Source: Rubritepida sp.
Lineage (GTDB): Bacteria > Pseudomonadota > Alphaproteobacteria > Acetobacterales > Acetobacteraceae
DNA: 6,690 nucleotides
Assembly: GCA_022843345.1 (NCBI GenBank)
Contig: JALHNW010000099.1
Coordinates: forward strand, 1 to 6,690
Reading direction: 5' to 3'
Of this stretch, positions 1 to 5,248 are shown in pieces. Positions within the stretch are counted from its first letter, which is position 1; every line of letters starts with the position of its first letter. A program made the position numbers and the translations under genes. The notes under the pieces are model-generated. The model saw only the letters and a list, made by a program, of their open reading frames with translations. It was not told the origin of the DNA and searched no databases.

Positions 1-186
1 CGGCTGCGCTTCGACGCCGCGCTGCTGCGCCAGGACGCCCGCGCCAGCGCTGCGCTGGACGCCGCCCTGCCGGAGGAGCGCGCGTCCATCATCCTGGCGG
101 GGGCCGACACCACGGCCGCCATCGCCTGGGGCTGGCAGCGCGGCATCACCGCCTTCCAGGGCCGGCTGCTCCGCGGGAGTTCCTGA
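1..186 (+). CDS. C-terminal end of an EAL-like (probably degenerate) domain protein, 5' truncated by window
   Basis: Frame 1 is open from the first base to the TGA at 184-186, giving the last 61 residues of a protein. The stretch LAGADT (visible residues 32-37) followed about 15 residues later by GITAFQG lines up with the end of EAL domains, where AEGVET is followed by G-x-x-x-x-QG. EAL domains hydrolyse cyclic-di-GMP in the cytoplasm. Here the glutamates of the AEGVET-type motif are replaced (A-G-A-D-T), so if the family call is right, this copy is probably a non-catalytic sensor or scaffold. The upstream domain and the EAL signature itself lie outside the window. That the reading frame is coding is fairly sure; the family rests on one short motif alignment made by eye. 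Confidence 0.55.
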   Translation, partial: RLRFDAALLRQDARASAALDAALPEERASIILAGADTTAAIAWGWQRGITAFQGRLLRGSS

Positions 187-193
187 CGCCGCG

Positions 194-251
194 CCGCGGT
201 GCCTTTGGCCAACGCCGCTCCGCGGTGCCTTTGGCCAACGCCGCTCCGCGG
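194..251. repeat. 26-bp direct tandem repeat, about 2.2 copies
   Basis: Units at 194-219 and 220-245 are identical, and a third begins with CCGCGG at 246-251. Each unit carries the palindromes CCGCGG and TTGGCCAA. The repeat begins 7 bp after the stop codon of the upstream gene and ends 42 bp before the ATPase start, so it fills the leader of the ABC operon. The period is not a multiple of three, which argues against it being coding. It may be part of a dispersed intergenic repeat family; only one locus is visible here. Confidence 0.9.
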
Positions 252-293
252 CGGGGGCTGACACTTCCGCCGCGCGGGCGCATTTGCCATGCG

Positions 294-1046
294 ATGACCC
301 CCGCCCTCGACGTCCAGGCGCTGTGCAAGCGCTACGCGCCCGACCGCCCGCCCGCGGTGGATGCGCTGTCCTTCACCCTCGCCCCCGGCGAGGTGCTGGG
401 CCTGCTGGGCGGCAACGGCGCCGGCAAGACCACCACCATCGCCATGCTGCTGGGGCTGCTGGTGCCCAGCTCGGGCCGCATCCTGGCGCTGGGCCACGAC
501 ATGGCCGGTGACCGCTTCCGCGCGCTGGAGCGGATGAACTTCTCCTCGCCCTACATCGCGCTGCCCCATCGCATCTCGGTCCGGGAGAACCTGCGCGTCT
601 ATGGCCACCTCTACACGGTGCGCGGCCTGGAATCGCGCATCGCCGAGCTGGCGCGATCGCTGGAGCTGGAAGACCTGCTGGACCGCCCGGCCGGCGAGCT
701 GTCCGCCGGGCAGAAGACCCGCGTGGCCCTGGCGAAGTCCCTGATCAACCGCCCCGCGCTCCTCCTGCTGGACGAGCCGACCGCCAGCCTCGACCCCGAC
801 ACGGGCGACTGGGTGCGCACGCGGCTGGAGGAGTACCGCGCGCAATCCGGCTGCGCGATCCTGCTCGCCTCCCACAACATGGGCGAGGTGGAGCGGCTGT
901 GCGACCGCGTGCTGATGCTCAAGGGCGGGCAGGCGGTGGACCAGGGCACGCCCGCCGCCCTTCTCGCCCGCTACGGGCGGGCGGACATGGAGCAGGTGTT
1001 CCTCGACATCGCCCGCGGCACCGGCATCGCGGAGGTCGTGGCGTGA
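294..1046 (+). CDS. ABC-2 type transporter, ATP-binding subunit
   Basis: A 250-aa cytoplasmic ATPase that would power the adjacent permease; the substrate cannot be read from the sequence. All nucleotide-binding motifs are present in order: Walker A GGNGAGKT (39-46), signature LSAGQ (136-140), Walker B LLLLDE (156-161), D-loop SLD (165-167) and switch histidine H194 in ASHNM. The C-terminal MEQVFLDIA is typical of DrrA/NatA-like exporters. Oddities are GG for the usual GP in Walker A, LSAGQ for LSGGQ, and NFSSPY (82-87) where a Q-loop glutamine is expected. ATG 294 is chosen because the protein then begins directly at the ABC fold. A GTG at 225 would add 23 residues made of the tandem repeat and low-complexity sequence. 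No strong Shine-Dalgarno sequence precedes 294. The stop overlaps the permease start by 4 nt. Confidence 0.93.
   Translation: MTPALDVQALCKRYAPDRPPAVDALSFTLAPGEVLGLLGGNGAGKTTTIAMLLGLLVPSSGRILALGHDMAGDRFRALERMNFSSPYIALPHRISVRENLRVYGHLYTVRGLESRIAELARSLELEDLLDRPAGELSAGQKTRVALAKSLINRPALLLLDEPTASLDPDTGDWVRTRLEEYRAQSGCAILLASHNMGEVERLCDRVLMLKGGQAVDQGTPAALLARYGRADMEQVFLDIARGTGIAEVVA
1031..1035 (+). promoter_or_regulatory. Shine-Dalgarno sequence fixing the permease GTG start
   Basis: GGAGG lies 7 nt before the GTG at 1043, inside the end of the ATPase gene. This strong site supports a GTG start that overlaps the ATPase stop (GTGA), over upstream in-frame starts that would run through ATPase coding sequence. 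Confidence 0.75.
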
Positions 1047-1843
1047 CCCCCTCGCTGCGCCGCATCTGGGGCCTCGTCTACCGCCACCTCGCGCTGTTCC
1101 GCCGCTCGCCGCCGCGCCTCATCGAGCTGATGTACTGGCCCGTCCTGCAGATGGTCGTCTGGGGCTTCATCACCGCCTACCTGGCGGGGGTGCAGAACAA
1201 CGTGGCCTCCGCCGCCGCCGGCGTGCTGCTGGGCGGGGTGCTGCTGTGGGAGGCGGCGCTGCGCTCGCAGATGGGCTTCTCCATCTCCTTCCTGGAGGAG
1301 ATCTGGTCGCGCAACCTCGGCCACCTCTTCGTCTCGCCGCTGCGCCCGGCGGAGCTCGTCGCCGGGCTGATGGCGCTCTCTCTCATGCGCACGCTGGTCG
1401 CCGTGCTGCCGGCCATGGCGCTGGCCTGGTTCCTCTACGCCTTCAACATCCTCGCACTCGGCCCGCTGCTGGTGCTGTTCTTCGCCGCCCTGGTGATGAT
1501 GGGCTGGGCGGTGGCGCTGGGCGTCGTCTCGCTCATCCTGCGCTTCGGCGCGGGGGCCGAGGCGCTGGCCTGGTCCATCCTCTTCGGCCTCACCCCCTTC
1601 GCCGCGGTGTTCTACCCGGTCTCCATCCTGCCGGCATGGCTCCAGCCCGTGGCCTACGCCCTGCCGGCCGCGCACGTCTTCGAGGGGATGCGCGCGGCCC
1701 TGCTCGACGGGCGGGCGGAATGGGGGCACCTGGCCGCCGCCTTCGCGCTCAACGCCGTGTGGCTGGCGCTGATGGCGTGGCTGTTCCGGGCGCAGTTCCG
1801 GGCGGCGCGGGTGCGGGGGGCGTTGCTCAACATCGGGGAGTGA
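1043..1843 (+). CDS. ABC-2 type transporter, permease subunit
   Basis: A 266-aa inner-membrane protein, the usual length for a single ABC-2 permease. About six hydrophobic segments can be seen near residues 32-50, 56-72, 107-130, 138-163, 172-192 and 232-250. Between segments 5 and 6, residues 191-217 show the proline-rich pattern YPVSILP...P...P....FEGMR that is typical of ABC-2/DrrB-NodJ-like permeases. Together with the upstream ATPase it should form a homodimeric exporter (two ATPases, two permeases). ABC-2 exporters move polysaccharides, lipids or drugs; nothing here selects among these, and no glycan-synthesis or resistance genes sit next to it. Start and translational coupling are set by GGAGG at 1031 and the 4-nt overlap. 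The next gene follows after 6 nt, so the three genes are probably one transcript. Confidence 0.9.
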   Translation: MTPSLRRIWGLVYRHLALFRRSPPRLIELMYWPVLQMVVWGFITAYLAGVQNNVASAAAGVLLGGVLLWEAALRSQMGFSISFLEEIWSRNLGHLFVSPLRPAELVAGLMALSLMRTLVAVLPAMALAWFLYAFNILALGPLLVLFFAALVMMGWAVALGVVSLILRFGAGAEALAWSILFGLTPFAAVFYPVSILPAWLQPVAYALPAAHVFEGMRAALLDGRAEWGHLAAAFALNAVWLALMAWLFRAQFRAARVRGALLNIGE

Positions 1844-1849
1844 CGGGGC

Positions 1850-2407
1850 ATGGCCCTGCTGGCGGAACAGCTGGTGGACGAATGGCTCAACAGGCGGGGA
1901 TTCTTCACGCTGCGCGGCATCCGCAAGGGCGTGCATGAGATTGACCTGCTCGGCATCCGTCCCAAGGATGGCGCGGTCGCCGAGGCGTGGCACGTCGAGG
2001 TGAGCGTCAGCTTCCGGCCGGTGAGCTACCTCGGCCAGCTCTCGGCCGAGGAGCGGATGCTGATGGGCGTCAGCAGCGCGAACTCGGCGAAGAAAGGACG
2101 GACGGATGCGATGCTGGCGCGCGGCATCGACGCATGGGTTGAGAAGAAGTTCACCGGGGCCCGCAAGCGCGCGATGCGCGAGGAATGCTGCGCGGGTGCG
2201 GCTTGGCGGATGTTCCTCGTCCACGGCCTGTTCCATGATCCCCGGGAGCGTGTCCTGATCGAGCAGGCGGGCGTGTCGCTCATCCCCTTCTCGCGCATCC
2301 TCCTCGACCTGTCGCAACACCGCCCCGGCGAGCTGTCAGGCGCGGCAGGCACAGACATCGCGGAGATCGTGCGGTACTTCGCCCAGCATGGCGCTATGGC
2401 TGAGTGA
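1850..2407 (+). CDS. Uncharacterised protein, possible PD-(D/E)XK nuclease-like fold
   Basis: A 185-aa soluble protein with no signal peptide or membrane segment; I do not recognise its family with confidence. The N-terminal third has the layout of a PD-(D/E)XK core: a helix with E6 (LLAEQLVDEWL), a strand with D32 (HEIDLLGI), and a strand with E50 (WHVEVSVSF). The usual lysine of ExK is serine here (E50-V-S52), so it is either an active-site variant or inactive. A helical, basic middle (residues 80-115) carries KK and RKR clusters and a CC pair (113-114). ATG 1850 is preceded by GGGGAG (1835-1840) at 9 nt. It follows the ABC permease by 6 nt and overlaps the convergent maf gene by 14 bp. Codon choice is looser than in its neighbours (CGT, GGA, ATT, GAT), which could mean recent acquisition. 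The gene call is solid; the fold is speculative. Confidence 0.8.
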   Translation: MALLAEQLVDEWLNRRGFFTLRGIRKGVHEIDLLGIRPKDGAVAEAWHVEVSVSFRPVSYLGQLSAEERMLMGVSSANSAKKGRTDAMLARGIDAWVEKKFTGARKRAMREECCAGAAWRMFLVHGLFHDPRERVLIEQAGVSLIPFSRILLDLSQHRPGELSGAAGTDIAEIVRYFAQHGAMAE

Positions 2408-2987
2408 CGCCGCTGTCGCGCAGGTAGGCCAGCAGGGGCAGCAGGGGCAGGCCCAGGATGCTGAAGAAATCGCCCTGCATGTCGCGCATCAATCCCACGC
2501 CCGGGCCCTCGATGCGGTAGGCGCCGACGCTGGCCGTCACGTGCTCCGCCTCGCGCGCCAGGTAATCCTCCAGGAACGCATCCGAGAAGTCGCGCATCAC
2601 CAGCCGCGGCGTGCTCACGTGGTGCCAGGCGCGCTCCCCGTTCCGCCAGCAAACCACCGCCGTCGCCAGCTCATGCCGGTGGCCGCGCAGGCGCTGCAGC
2701 TGCGCGCGCGCGGCCGACAGGTCGCCGGGCTTGTCGAACCACTGCGCCCCCTGCACCAGCAGCTGGTCGGCGCCGATCACCAGCGCGTCGGGGTGCTTGC
2801 GCGCCACCCGCGCCGCCTTGGCGTCGGCCAGCAGCGTCGCGGCATCGGCGGGCGACATGCCCTCGGCCTGGGCGCTTTCCTTGATCGCCGCCTCGTCCAC
2901 ATGGGCCGGCAGCGCCTCGAAGGCCAGGCCGGCGCCCTCGAGCAGCCGCCGGCGCGTGCCGCTTTGCGAGGCCAGGATGATCTTCAT
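2394..2987 (-). CDS. maf: Maf family nucleoside triphosphate pyrophosphatase (YceF-like)
   Basis: A 197-aa cytoplasmic enzyme of normal Maf length. Maf proteins hydrolyse non-canonical or modified NTPs to NMP and pyrophosphate (house-cleaning). Visible motifs are the N-terminal [13 protein letters not shown] (4-16), the catalytic-loop GADQ with D74 (72-75), DKP (85-87), GAYRIEGPG (155-163) and the C-terminal [15 protein letters not shown] (171-185). GADQ rather than GADT resembles E. coli YceF (GSDQ), which acts on m7GTP, more than the dTTP/UTP enzyme YhdE; this substrate hint is inference. ATG 2987-2985 is chosen because the family begins at MKIILAS, and because it forms an ATGA overlap with the ppsR stop, implying coupled translation. 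The 3' end overlaps the convergent 1850-2407 gene by 14 bp with no terminator visible between them. Confidence 0.93.
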   Translation of the reverse strand: MKIILASQSGTRRRLLEGAGLAFEALPAHVDEAAIKESAQAEGMSPADAATLLADAKAARVARKHPDALVIGADQLLVQGAQWFDKPGDLSAARAQLQRLRGHRHELATAVVCWRNGERAWHHVSTPRLVMRDFSDAFLEDYLAREAEHVTASVGAYRIEGPGVGLMRDMQGDFFSILGLPLLPLLAYLRDSGVTQP

Positions 2988-3874
2988 GGGAGGCGCCCCA
3001 GCACCGCCGCCGCCGGGTCCTCCGGTGGGGCCTCGCCGCCGTTGCCGCGGCGGGCGTGCCACAGATCCACCTGCTGCATGATCAGCGCCGCCGTCTCCTC
3101 GATCGAGCGGCGGGTGACGTCGATCACCGGCCAGCCGCGCGCGGCGCAGAGGCGGCGGGCCTGCAGGATCTCCGCCTTCACCGCGTCGGGGTCCACGTAT
3201 TCGTTCTCGCCCTGGCGCACCCCGCCGGCGCCGATGATCTTCAGGCGGTTGCGCCGGATGTCGATGAGCGAATGGGGGTCGATCGTCAGCCCCACCACCG
3301 GGCAGGGCGGGTCCGCCAGCTCGGCGGGCAGGGCGGCGCCGGGCACCAGCGGGATGTTCGCCGCCTTGATGCCCCGGTTGGCCAGGTAGAAGCAGGTGGG
3401 CGTCTTGGAGGAGCGCGAGACGCCGACCAGCACCAGGTCGGCGTTGCGGATGCCCGCCACCCCCTGGCCGTCGTCATGGGCGAGGACGTAGTGCATGGCA
3501 TCGATCCGGCGGAAGTAGTCGGCGTCCATCACGTACTGCGCCGCGCGCTTCTCCTTCGCCCGCGCGCCGAACTCGGCCTGCAGCATCTCGGTGATGGCGT
3601 CCAGCGGCGAGACGTGGGGCACGCCCAGGCGGTGGCACGCCTCCTCCAGCGTGTGGCGCAGGGAGGAGTCCACCAGGGTGAAGATCACCGGCCCCGGCTC
3701 GTGCTCCAGCCCCTCGATCACCCGGTCGAGGTTCATGCGGCTGCGGACCAGGAACCAGCGGTGCTGCACCACGCCGGGGTCGTCGAAGCGGGCCAGCACG
3801 GCGCGGGCCATGGAGTTCAGCGTCTCGCCCGTGCTGTCGCTGACGAGGTGCAGGTTGGTGTTGCGGGCGGGCAT
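2984..3874 (-). CDS. ppsR: Pyruvate phosphate dikinase / PEP synthase regulatory protein (DUF299 kinase-phosphorylase)
   Basis: A 296-aa bifunctional cytoplasmic enzyme that inactivates its target by ADP-dependent phosphorylation of a threonine and reactivates it by Pi-dependent dephosphorylation. The target, PPDK or PEP synthase, lies outside the window, so PPDK-RP (ppdR) versus PSRP (ppsR) cannot be decided. Family marks are N-terminal [10 protein letters not shown] (9-18), [19 protein letters not shown] (45-63), AHDDGQ (132-137), the P-loop [10 protein letters not shown] (151-160) and GLTIDP with the following I-R-R-N-R-L stretch in the C-terminal third. Length is close to the family norm of about 270-300. 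The start at 3874 puts [14 protein letters not shown] at the usual N-terminus. No good Shine-Dalgarno precedes it; a weak DnaA-box-like nonamer lies only 3 nt upstream. The gene overlaps maf (ATGA) and diverges from hemE across the putative origin. Confidence 0.95.
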   Translation of the reverse strand: MPARNTNLHLVSDSTGETLNSMARAVLARFDDPGVVQHRWFLVRSRMNLDRVIEGLEHEPGPVIFTLVDSSLRHTLEEACHRLGVPHVSPLDAITEMLQAEFGARAKEKRAAQYVMDADYFRRIDAMHYVLAHDDGQGVAGIRNADLVLVGVSRSSKTPTCFYLANRGIKAANIPLVPGAALPAELADPPCPVVGLTIDPHSLIDIRRNRLKIIGAGGVRQGENEYVDPDAVKAEILQARRLCAARGWPVIDVTRRSIEETAALIMQQVDLWHARRGNGGEAPPEDPAAAVLGRLP

Positions 3875-3877
3875 GGC

Positions 3878-3886
3878 TGTGGATGG
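3878..3886 (-). other. Weak DnaA-box-like nonamer
   Basis: On the minus strand it reads CCATCCACA, two mismatches from TTATCCACA, with the conserved TCCACA core intact. It sits 3 nt upstream of the ppsR start codon, so DnaA bound there could block ppsR translation-start-proximal transcription. Confidence 0.4.
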
Positions 3887-3899
3887 ACCGGTGATGGGC

Positions 3900-3908
3900 T
3901 GTGGATGA
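3900..3908 (-). other. DnaA box (1 mismatch)
   Basis: On the minus strand it reads TCATCCACA, differing from TTATCCACA only at position 2. The same nonamer recurs on the plus strand at 4111-4119. Its start is 22 bp from that of the weak box at 3878. Confidence 0.65.
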
Positions 3909-3910
3909 TG

Positions 3911-3928
3911 GGGGCGTTTTCGCGCCCC
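3911..3928. repeat. Small inverted repeat / hairpin in the origin region
   Basis: Perfect 6-bp arms GGGGCG and CGCCCC are separated by a 6-nt TTTTCG loop. There is no T-run after either arm, so it does not look like an intrinsic terminator. Its role is unknown. Confidence 0.5.
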
Positions 3929-3960
3929 GGCCAGCGCCCGGGCGAGTCACGGGGACAGGA

Positions 3961-3976
3961 TGCACGCGGCCGTGCA
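3961..3976. repeat. Small inverted repeat / hairpin in the origin region
   Basis: Perfect arms TGCACG and CGTGCA flank a 4-nt CGGC loop. It lies between the first and second GANTC sites. It could be a dimeric regulator's binding site or a structural element; nothing identifies the partner. Confidence 0.45.
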
Positions 3977-4030
3977 CACGGGACGGAATCCGGGCCGGGC
4001 CTGTTGATGAACCGGCGGGCAGGCGGAATC

Positions 4031-4046
4031 CGGCGGCCATCCGCCG
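4031..4046. repeat. Small inverted repeat flanked by two GANTC sites
   Basis: Arms CGGCGG and CCGCCG flank a CCAT loop. A GAATC abuts the left arm and a GAGTC shares the last base of the right arm, so the two methylation sites bracket the hairpin symmetrically. Confidence 0.5.
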
Positions 4047-4066
4047 AGTCCGGCGCGGCGGGAGCC

Positions 4067-4075
4067 TGTGGACAA
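4067..4075 (-). other. DnaA box (1 mismatch)
   Basis: On the minus strand it reads TTGTCCACA, one mismatch (position 3) from TTATCCACA. It is followed 12 bp later, in the same orientation, by a weaker copy at 4079-4087. Confidence 0.6.
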
Positions 4076-4078
4076 GCC

Positions 4079-4087
4079 TGTGGACGG
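4079..4087 (-). other. Weak DnaA-box-like nonamer
   Basis: On the minus strand it reads CCGTCCACA: the TCCACA core is kept but three positions differ from the consensus. It is only notable because it pairs with the better box 12 bp away, which could allow cooperative binding. Confidence 0.3.
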
Positions 4088-4110
4088 CCGTTGCGCCGGT
4101 TGCGTCCCCG

Positions 4111-4119
4111 TCATCCACA
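4111..4119 (+). other. DnaA box (1 mismatch), plus strand
   Basis: TCATCCACA, the same nonamer as at 3900-3908 but in opposite orientation. It is the box closest to the AT-rich tract and to hemE, 60 bp before the hemE start codon. Confidence 0.65.
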
Positions 4120-4125
4120 GGGCCC

Positions 4126-4160
4126 AACAACCACCAATACCCTTCTTTATTTTCTTCTTT
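4126..4160. other. AT-rich pyrimidine tract, candidate DNA unwinding element
   Basis: 24 of 35 bases are A/T, the most AT-rich stretch I see in the window. From 4140 to 4160 the plus strand is all pyrimidine except for one A at 4149. It follows the plus-strand DnaA box at 4111-4119 and ends 18 bp before the hemE start, so it would be both the unwinding element and the hemE leader. A hemE -10 element may also lie here (TTTATT-like at 4146-4151), but no convincing -35 partner was found. Confidence 0.5.
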
Positions 4161-4178
4161 GCAGGGATAAGGGCGCGC

Positions 4179-5219
4179 ATGTCGGCAAAACCCCTGCTCC
4201 GCGTGCTCCGAGGCGAGGCCCTGGACGTGCCCCCCATCTGGCTGATGCGCCAGGCCGGGCGGCACCTGCCCGAATACCGCGCCACTCGCGCGAAGGCCGG
4301 CTCCTTCATGCAGCTCTGCCTCGACCCGGAGATGGCGGCGGAGGTGACGCTCCAGCCCGTGCGCCGCTACGGCATGGACGCGGCGATCCTGTTCAGCGAC
4401 ATCCTCATCACCCCCTGGGCGATGGGCCAGGGACTGACCTTCGCGGAAGGGGAAGGCCCGCGCCTGCCCCCCATCCGCGACCGCGCAGGGCTGGACGCGC
4501 TGGACCCCGCGGGGGCGGCCCTGAAGGCCGCGCCCATCATGGGCACGGTGCGCCGCACCCGCGCGGCCCTGGACCGCGACCACCCCGGCGTGGCGCTGAT
4601 CGGCTTCGCCGGCGCGCCCTGGACGGTCGGCTGCTACATGATCGAGGGCAAGGGCGGCGGCGAGTTCCACCACGCCCGGCGTATGATGCACGCCGACCCC
4701 GCGCTGTTCGCCGACATCCTGGGACGGCTGGAGGAGGCGACGATCGCCTACCTGCTCGCCCAGGCCGAGGCGGGGGCCGAGGCGCTGATGCTGTTCGACA
4801 GCTGGGCCGGGCAATTGCCGCCCAGCGCCTTCCGCGAATGGGTGATCGCCCCCGCCGCGCGCATCCGCGCCGCGGTGAAGGCCGCGCGCCCCGACATCCC
4901 GATGATCGGCTTCCCGCGCCTGGCCGGCCCGGCCCTGGCGCCCTACGCGGCCGCGGCGGGCATGCAGGCGGTGGCGATGGACACGGCCATGGACCCCGCC
5001 TGGGCCGTGGCCAACGTGCCGCCCGCCATCGCGCTGCAAGGCAACCTGGACCCCGAGGCGCTGGTGGCCGGCGGCGCGGCGCTGGAGCGCGAGGCGCGCG
5101 CCATCCTGCATGCCATGCAGGGCCGGGCGCACGTGTTCAACCTGGGCCACGGGGTGGAGCAGCAGACGCCCATCGCGCATGTCGAGGCGCTGGTGCGGAT
5201 CGTGCGCCAGGGGACATGA
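4179..5219 (+). CDS. hemE: Uroporphyrinogen decarboxylase
   Basis: A 346-aa cytoplasmic enzyme that removes the four acetate carboxyls of uroporphyrinogen III to give coproporphyrinogen III in haem synthesis. Length and all signatures are typical: PPIWLMRQAGRHLPEYR (18-34) with the substrate-binding arginines R24 and R28; FSDIL with catalytic D74; GFAGAPWTVGCYM (142-154) with Y153; LFDSWAG with S208; and NLGHG with H324. These residues match human R37, R41, D86, Y164, S219 and H339 by motif. ATG 4179 is preceded by AAGGG at 4169-4173, spaced 5 nt; an upstream in-frame ATG at 4068 would translate the origin region and is rejected. The stop codon overlaps a possible hemH ATG (ATGA, 5216-5219). 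Being next to the putative origin, it should be transcribed at high copy and co-directionally with leftward-to-rightward replication. Confidence 0.97.
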   Translation: MSAKPLLRVLRGEALDVPPIWLMRQAGRHLPEYRATRAKAGSFMQLCLDPEMAAEVTLQPVRRYGMDAAILFSDILITPWAMGQGLTFAEGEGPRLPPIRDRAGLDALDPAGAALKAAPIMGTVRRTRAALDRDHPGVALIGFAGAPWTVGCYMIEGKGGGEFHHARRMMHADPALFADILGRLEEATIAYLLAQAEAGAEALMLFDSWAGQLPPSAFREWVIAPAARIRAAVKAARPDIPMIGFPRLAGPALAPYAAAAGMQAVAMDTAMDPAWAVANVPPAIALQGNLDPEALVAGGAALEREARAILHAMQGRAHVFNLGHGVEQQTPIAHVEALVRIVRQGT

Positions 5220-5248
5220 ATGGGGTTGAACCCGCGCCGCGAGGGGGT

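Larger units (their letters stand above)
3944..4050. other. Cluster of four GANTC (CcrM-type) methylation sites
   Basis: GANTC occurs at 3944-3948 (GAGTC), 3986-3990 (GAATC), 4026-4030 (GAATC) and 4046-4050 (GAGTC). Successive distances are 42, 40 and 20 bp. The last three continue as GANTCCGG. In alphaproteobacteria CcrM methylates the adenine of GANTC, and hemimethylation marks newly replicated DNA. Around one site would be expected by chance in this gap at this GC content. Confidence 0.7.
3875..4178. other. oriC: Probable chromosomal replication origin (oriC) between ppsR and hemE
   Basis: This 304-bp non-coding gap between divergent ppsR and hemE holds three nonamers one mismatch from the DnaA box TTATCCACA, two weaker ones, four GANTC sites, three short hairpins, and an AT-rich pyrimidine tract next to hemE. 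By eye I found no other nonamer within one mismatch elsewhere in the window. Established knowledge: alphaproteobacterial origins in Caulobacter crescentus and Rickettsia prowazekii lie beside hemE, with RP001, which I recall as the PPSR/DUF299 family, on the other side. Unlike Caulobacter, I see no TTAA-N7-TTAA CtrA site. The gap must also carry the promoters of both flanking genes, but I could not assign -35/-10 boxes with confidence. The alternative is that the boxes only give DnaA control of ppsR/hemE. Confidence 0.7.

Noticed and set aside
225..293. GTG start at 225 for the ATPase
   Set aside because: It would code the tandem repeat and a low-complexity leader ahead of a normal ABC N-terminus, with no ribosome-binding site.
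971..2320. A 449-codon minus-strand open frame opposite the ABC permease and the 1850 gene
   Set aside because: Composition is dominated by R, H, E, Q and G as expected of a shadow frame, with no recognisable motif, and it lies opposite well-supported genes.
2881..2900. TCGTCCACA inside maf as a DnaA box
   Set aside because: Two mismatches, isolated, and within coding sequence that explains it.
3911..3928. Intrinsic terminator
   Set aside because: The stem has no following T-run on either strand and lies upstream of both flanking genes.
4003..4012. TTGATGA as an IHF site in the origin
   Set aside because: It matches only the WATCAA half on the opposite strand, with no TTR half at the right distance.
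4162..4170. GGATAA near the hemE Shine-Dalgarno as another DnaA box
   Set aside because: The CACA end of the box is lost (three mismatches at the most conserved positions); it is better explained as part of the ribosome-binding region.
3875..4178. CtrA-binding sites as in the Caulobacter origin
   Set aside because: No TTAA-N7-TTAA or close variant can be found in the gap.
3474..5180. A 568-codon minus-strand open frame opposite hemE and across the origin
   Set aside because: It is antisense to hemE and out of frame with ppsR, with low-complexity shadow composition and no motif.
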